A stretch of 8,440 bases of DNA from an uncultured Rhodospirillales bacterium. GTDB lineage: Bacteria; Pseudomonadota; Alphaproteobacteria; Acetobacterales; Acetobacteraceae. The position numbers and the translations under genes were made by a program. The notes beneath the pieces are model-generated. The model saw only the letters and a list, made by a program, of their open reading frames with translations, made no database searches and was not told the DNA's origin. Shown one piece after another: positions 6,901 to 8,440 of this stretch. The stretch spans positions 1 through 8,440 of the forward strand of contig CAIYPH010000806.1 of NCBI GenBank assembly GCA_903928045.1, written 5' to 3'. Each line of letters starts with the position of its first letter. The stretch's first letter is position 1.

Positions 6901-8391
6901 TCAGCTTCCTGAATTGATTCGACGGATGGTATTGGTAGTACTATGGCCCTCTTCAAGAGGGATTAGTGCCACTCGGCCCCCATAGGAAGTCACGAATTCG
7001 CCACCGACGACTTGATCGATGCGGTAGTCGGCGCCTTTGAACAACACATCGGGCCGGATCGCCTCGATCAGGCGTTGCGGTGTGTCCTCTTCGAACAGCA
7101 CCACAAGGTCCGCCGAGGCCATCGAGGCCATCACCGTGGCGCGCGCGGTTTCGCTTTGCACCGGCCGGTCGGGGCCTTTGAGGCGGCGCACCGAGGCATC
7201 GCTATTGAGGCCGACCACCAGGCGGTCGCACTGGGCACGGGCCCGGGCGAGCCCGCGGACATGGCCGGGGTGGATGAGGTCGAAGACGCCGTTGGTGAAG
7301 CCGATGCGCAGGCCGCCGGCCCGCCAGGCGGCAATGCGGGCCAGCGCGCCGTCAAGGTCGCCGACCTTCTCGTCGATCGCCAGCAGCTCGGTCCGGTGCA
7401 GCGCGTCGAACAATTCTGCGTGAGTGACGGTCGCCGTGCCGTGCTTGCCGACGACGATGCCCGCCGCCGCATTGCCCAGCGCGGCCGCCTCCGGCATGGC
7501 GGCGCCGGCGGCCAGCGCGAGAGCGAAGGCGGTGACCAGCGTGTCGCCGGCGCCCGAGACGTCCGCCACTTCCTGGGCGCGTGTTGGGATGTGCACCGGG
7601 GCGGCGCCACGGCGCACCAGGGTCAGCCCCTTTTCGGAGCGCTTGACCAGCACCGCTCCCGCATCGGCCTGCTGCCGCGCGGCCTCGCCGGCGATGGCGG
7701 CACCTTCGTTGGTGGTGGCTTCGAGCCCGGTCGCCCGCGCCACCTCCAGCGCATTGGGGGTCAGCACGTCGGCCAGCGCATAGGCGCCGAACCGCGCGCG
7801 CTTGGGATCGATCACCACCTTCACCCCCGCGGCACGCGCGAGCGTGATGGCGCGGGTCAGTACCGCGTCGGTCAGCACGCCCTTGGCGTAGTCGGATAGC
7901 ACGACCACGTCGCTGCCAGGCAGGGCTGCTTCGAACTGCGCGAGTACCTGCGTTTCGACCTCGGCTGTCAGCGGGGTGGTGACCTCTTCATCCAATCGCA
8001 GCAATTGATGGCCGCCGGACATGAATCGCGTCTTAACCGTGGTCGGGCGGCCTGGCACGCGGACCATCCGATTGGTGATGCGTGGCTCGGCCGCAACCGT
8101 TGCTGCCAGCTCTGTCGCCGGGCCGTCGTCGCCGTGCACGCCGATGAGCACCGCGCGGGCGCCGAGCGCGGCGGCGTTCTGCGCGACATTGCCGGCGCCG
8201 CCCAGAACGTGGCGGCGGGATTGTGCGTGCAGCACCGGAATCGGCGCCTCGGAGGAGATGCGGCGGACGTCACCGAGCACGTAGCGGTCGGGCATGACGT
8301 CCCCGAGAACCAGCAACGTGAGCCCGGTGAAACGCGCGAGATGAGGGGCCAGGGCGGCTTCAACCGCGCCGGCAGAGCGTTCCGATAACAA
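6901..8391 (-). CDS. hldE: Bifunctional heptose 7-phosphate kinase / heptose 1-phosphate adenylyltransferase
   Basis: Cytoplasmic two-domain enzyme of ADP-L-glycero-beta-D-manno-heptose synthesis for the LPS inner core. It phosphorylates D-glycero-beta-D-manno-heptose 7-phosphate and later adenylates the 1-phosphate. It has 496 residues from this start (E. coli HldE has 477). The PfkB-type kinase spans about 25-330: G-D-V-M-P-D-R-Y (30-37), G-G-A-G-N-V-A (64-70) and the anion-hole motif D-V-S-G-A-G-D (277-283) with catalytic D283. The adenylyltransferase spans about 360-496: [12 protein letters not shown] (366-377), N-S-D-A-S (396-400), K-G-A-D-Y (452-456) and S-T-T-N-T-I (484-489). The start is uncertain: 8391 is a TTG without a clear ribosome site, and the frame stays open through the right edge. 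Base composition drops to about half GC upstream of 8391, which favours a start close to it. First visible gene of the operon with cysD and cysNC. Confidence 0.94.
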   Translation of the reverse strand: MLSERSAGAVEAALAPHLARFTGLTLLVLGDVMPDRYVLGDVRRISSEAPIPVLHAQSRRHVLGGAGNVAQNAAALGARAVLIGVHGDDGPATELAATVAAEPRITNRMVRVPGRPTTVKTRFMSGGHQLLRLDEEVTTPLTAEVETQVLAQFEAALPGSDVVVLSDYAKGVLTDAVLTRAITLARAAGVKVVIDPKRARFGAYALADVLTPNALEVARATGLEATTNEGAAIAGEAARQQADAGAVLVKRSEKGLTLVRRGAAPVHIPTRAQEVADVSGAGDTLVTAFALALAAGAAMPEAAALGNAAAGIVVGKHGTATVTHAELFDALHRTELLAIDEKVGDLDGALARIAAWRAGGLRIGFTNGVFDLIHPGHVRGLARARAQCDRLVVGLNSDASVRRLKGPDRPVQSETARATVMASMASADLVVLFEEDTPQRLIEAIRPDVLFKGADYRIDQVVGGEFVTSYGGRVALIPLEEGHSTTNTIRRINSGS

Positions 8392-8440
8392 AAGCGCGTG
8401 CCCATACAGGTTTGAATGTGCCGGCTTATAAAGAAATGGC
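8392..8440 (-). other. Upstream edge of hldE: unassigned, possible leader or extra N-terminus
   Basis: These 49 bases are about 49% GC, lower than the neighbouring coding DNA. In the hldE frame they contain no stop, and a CTG at 8409-8407 is the only extra start-like codon besides the TTG at 8391. An ATG at 8405 is in another frame. A TATAAG-like stretch near 8431-8426 on the minus strand is the only promoter-like sign, and I cannot place a -35 before it because the window ends. Leader/promoter is more likely than coding, with low confidence. Confidence 0.3.

Noticed and set aside
7012..7899. 295-codon plus-strand open frame antisense to hldE
   Set aside because: It covers both catalytic motifs of HldE on the other strand; its own translation is Gly/Arg/His-rich without motifs.
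1..8440. CRISPR array, tRNA/rRNA, insertion sequence, toxin-antitoxin, phage-defence or retron-like element
   Set aside because: I looked for repeated units, terminal inverted repeats, conserved RNA-gene blocks and small paired genes on both strands and found none. The window is almost fully occupied by seven housekeeping or transport genes.

Overview
The window is GC-rich chromosomal DNA from a Gram-negative bacterium. LPS-heptose synthesis, a Tat-exported periplasmic binding protein, FabI and a CysN-CysC fusion together suggest an alphaproteobacterium. Rhodospirillales/Acetobacteraceae is my best guess, made from overall protein similarity as remembered and not from a search. Coding density is very high: the only gaps are about 134, 72, 5, 49 and 7 bases, plus 49 bases at the right edge. 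I see no tRNA, rRNA, insertion sequence, CRISPR array, phage gene or attachment site.

Layout. (1) Positions 1-1294, minus strand: N-terminal 431 residues of a Tat-exported ABC transporter family 5 (peptide/nickel/sugar type) solute-binding protein; its C-terminus lies off the left edge. (2) Positions 1295-1428: divergent intergenic region with a perfect 8-bp GC hairpin and a consensus -35-like hexamer on the minus strand. (3) Positions 1429-4043, plus strand: rnhB (RNase HII), fabI (enoyl-ACP reductase) and aroC (chorismate synthase), a compact housekeeping run; fabI and aroC are 5 bases apart. (4) Positions 4044-4092: a very AT-rich convergent junction with overlapping inverted repeats, probably the transcription end for both sides. 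(5) Positions 8391 down to 4093, minus strand: hldE, cysD and cysNC, read in that order, with a 7-base gap and then a TGATG stop/start overlap, so very likely one operon.

How the genes work together. CysD and CysNC form ATP sulfurylase plus APS kinase and turn sulfate into APS and then PAPS. HldE makes ADP-heptose precursors for LPS inner core. Their tight linkage may be simple packing, or PAPS may supply a sulfated surface glycan; the window has neither PAPS reductase nor a sulfotransferase to decide. The plus-strand run joins RNA/DNA hybrid repair, fatty acid elongation and aromatic amino acid synthesis, which share no pathway. All seven genes belong to well-known families and look intact where visible. 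I found no previously undescribed system. The points worth a second look are small: the leader hairpin, the AT-rich convergent junction, the unresolved hldE start and the hldE-cysDNC linkage.
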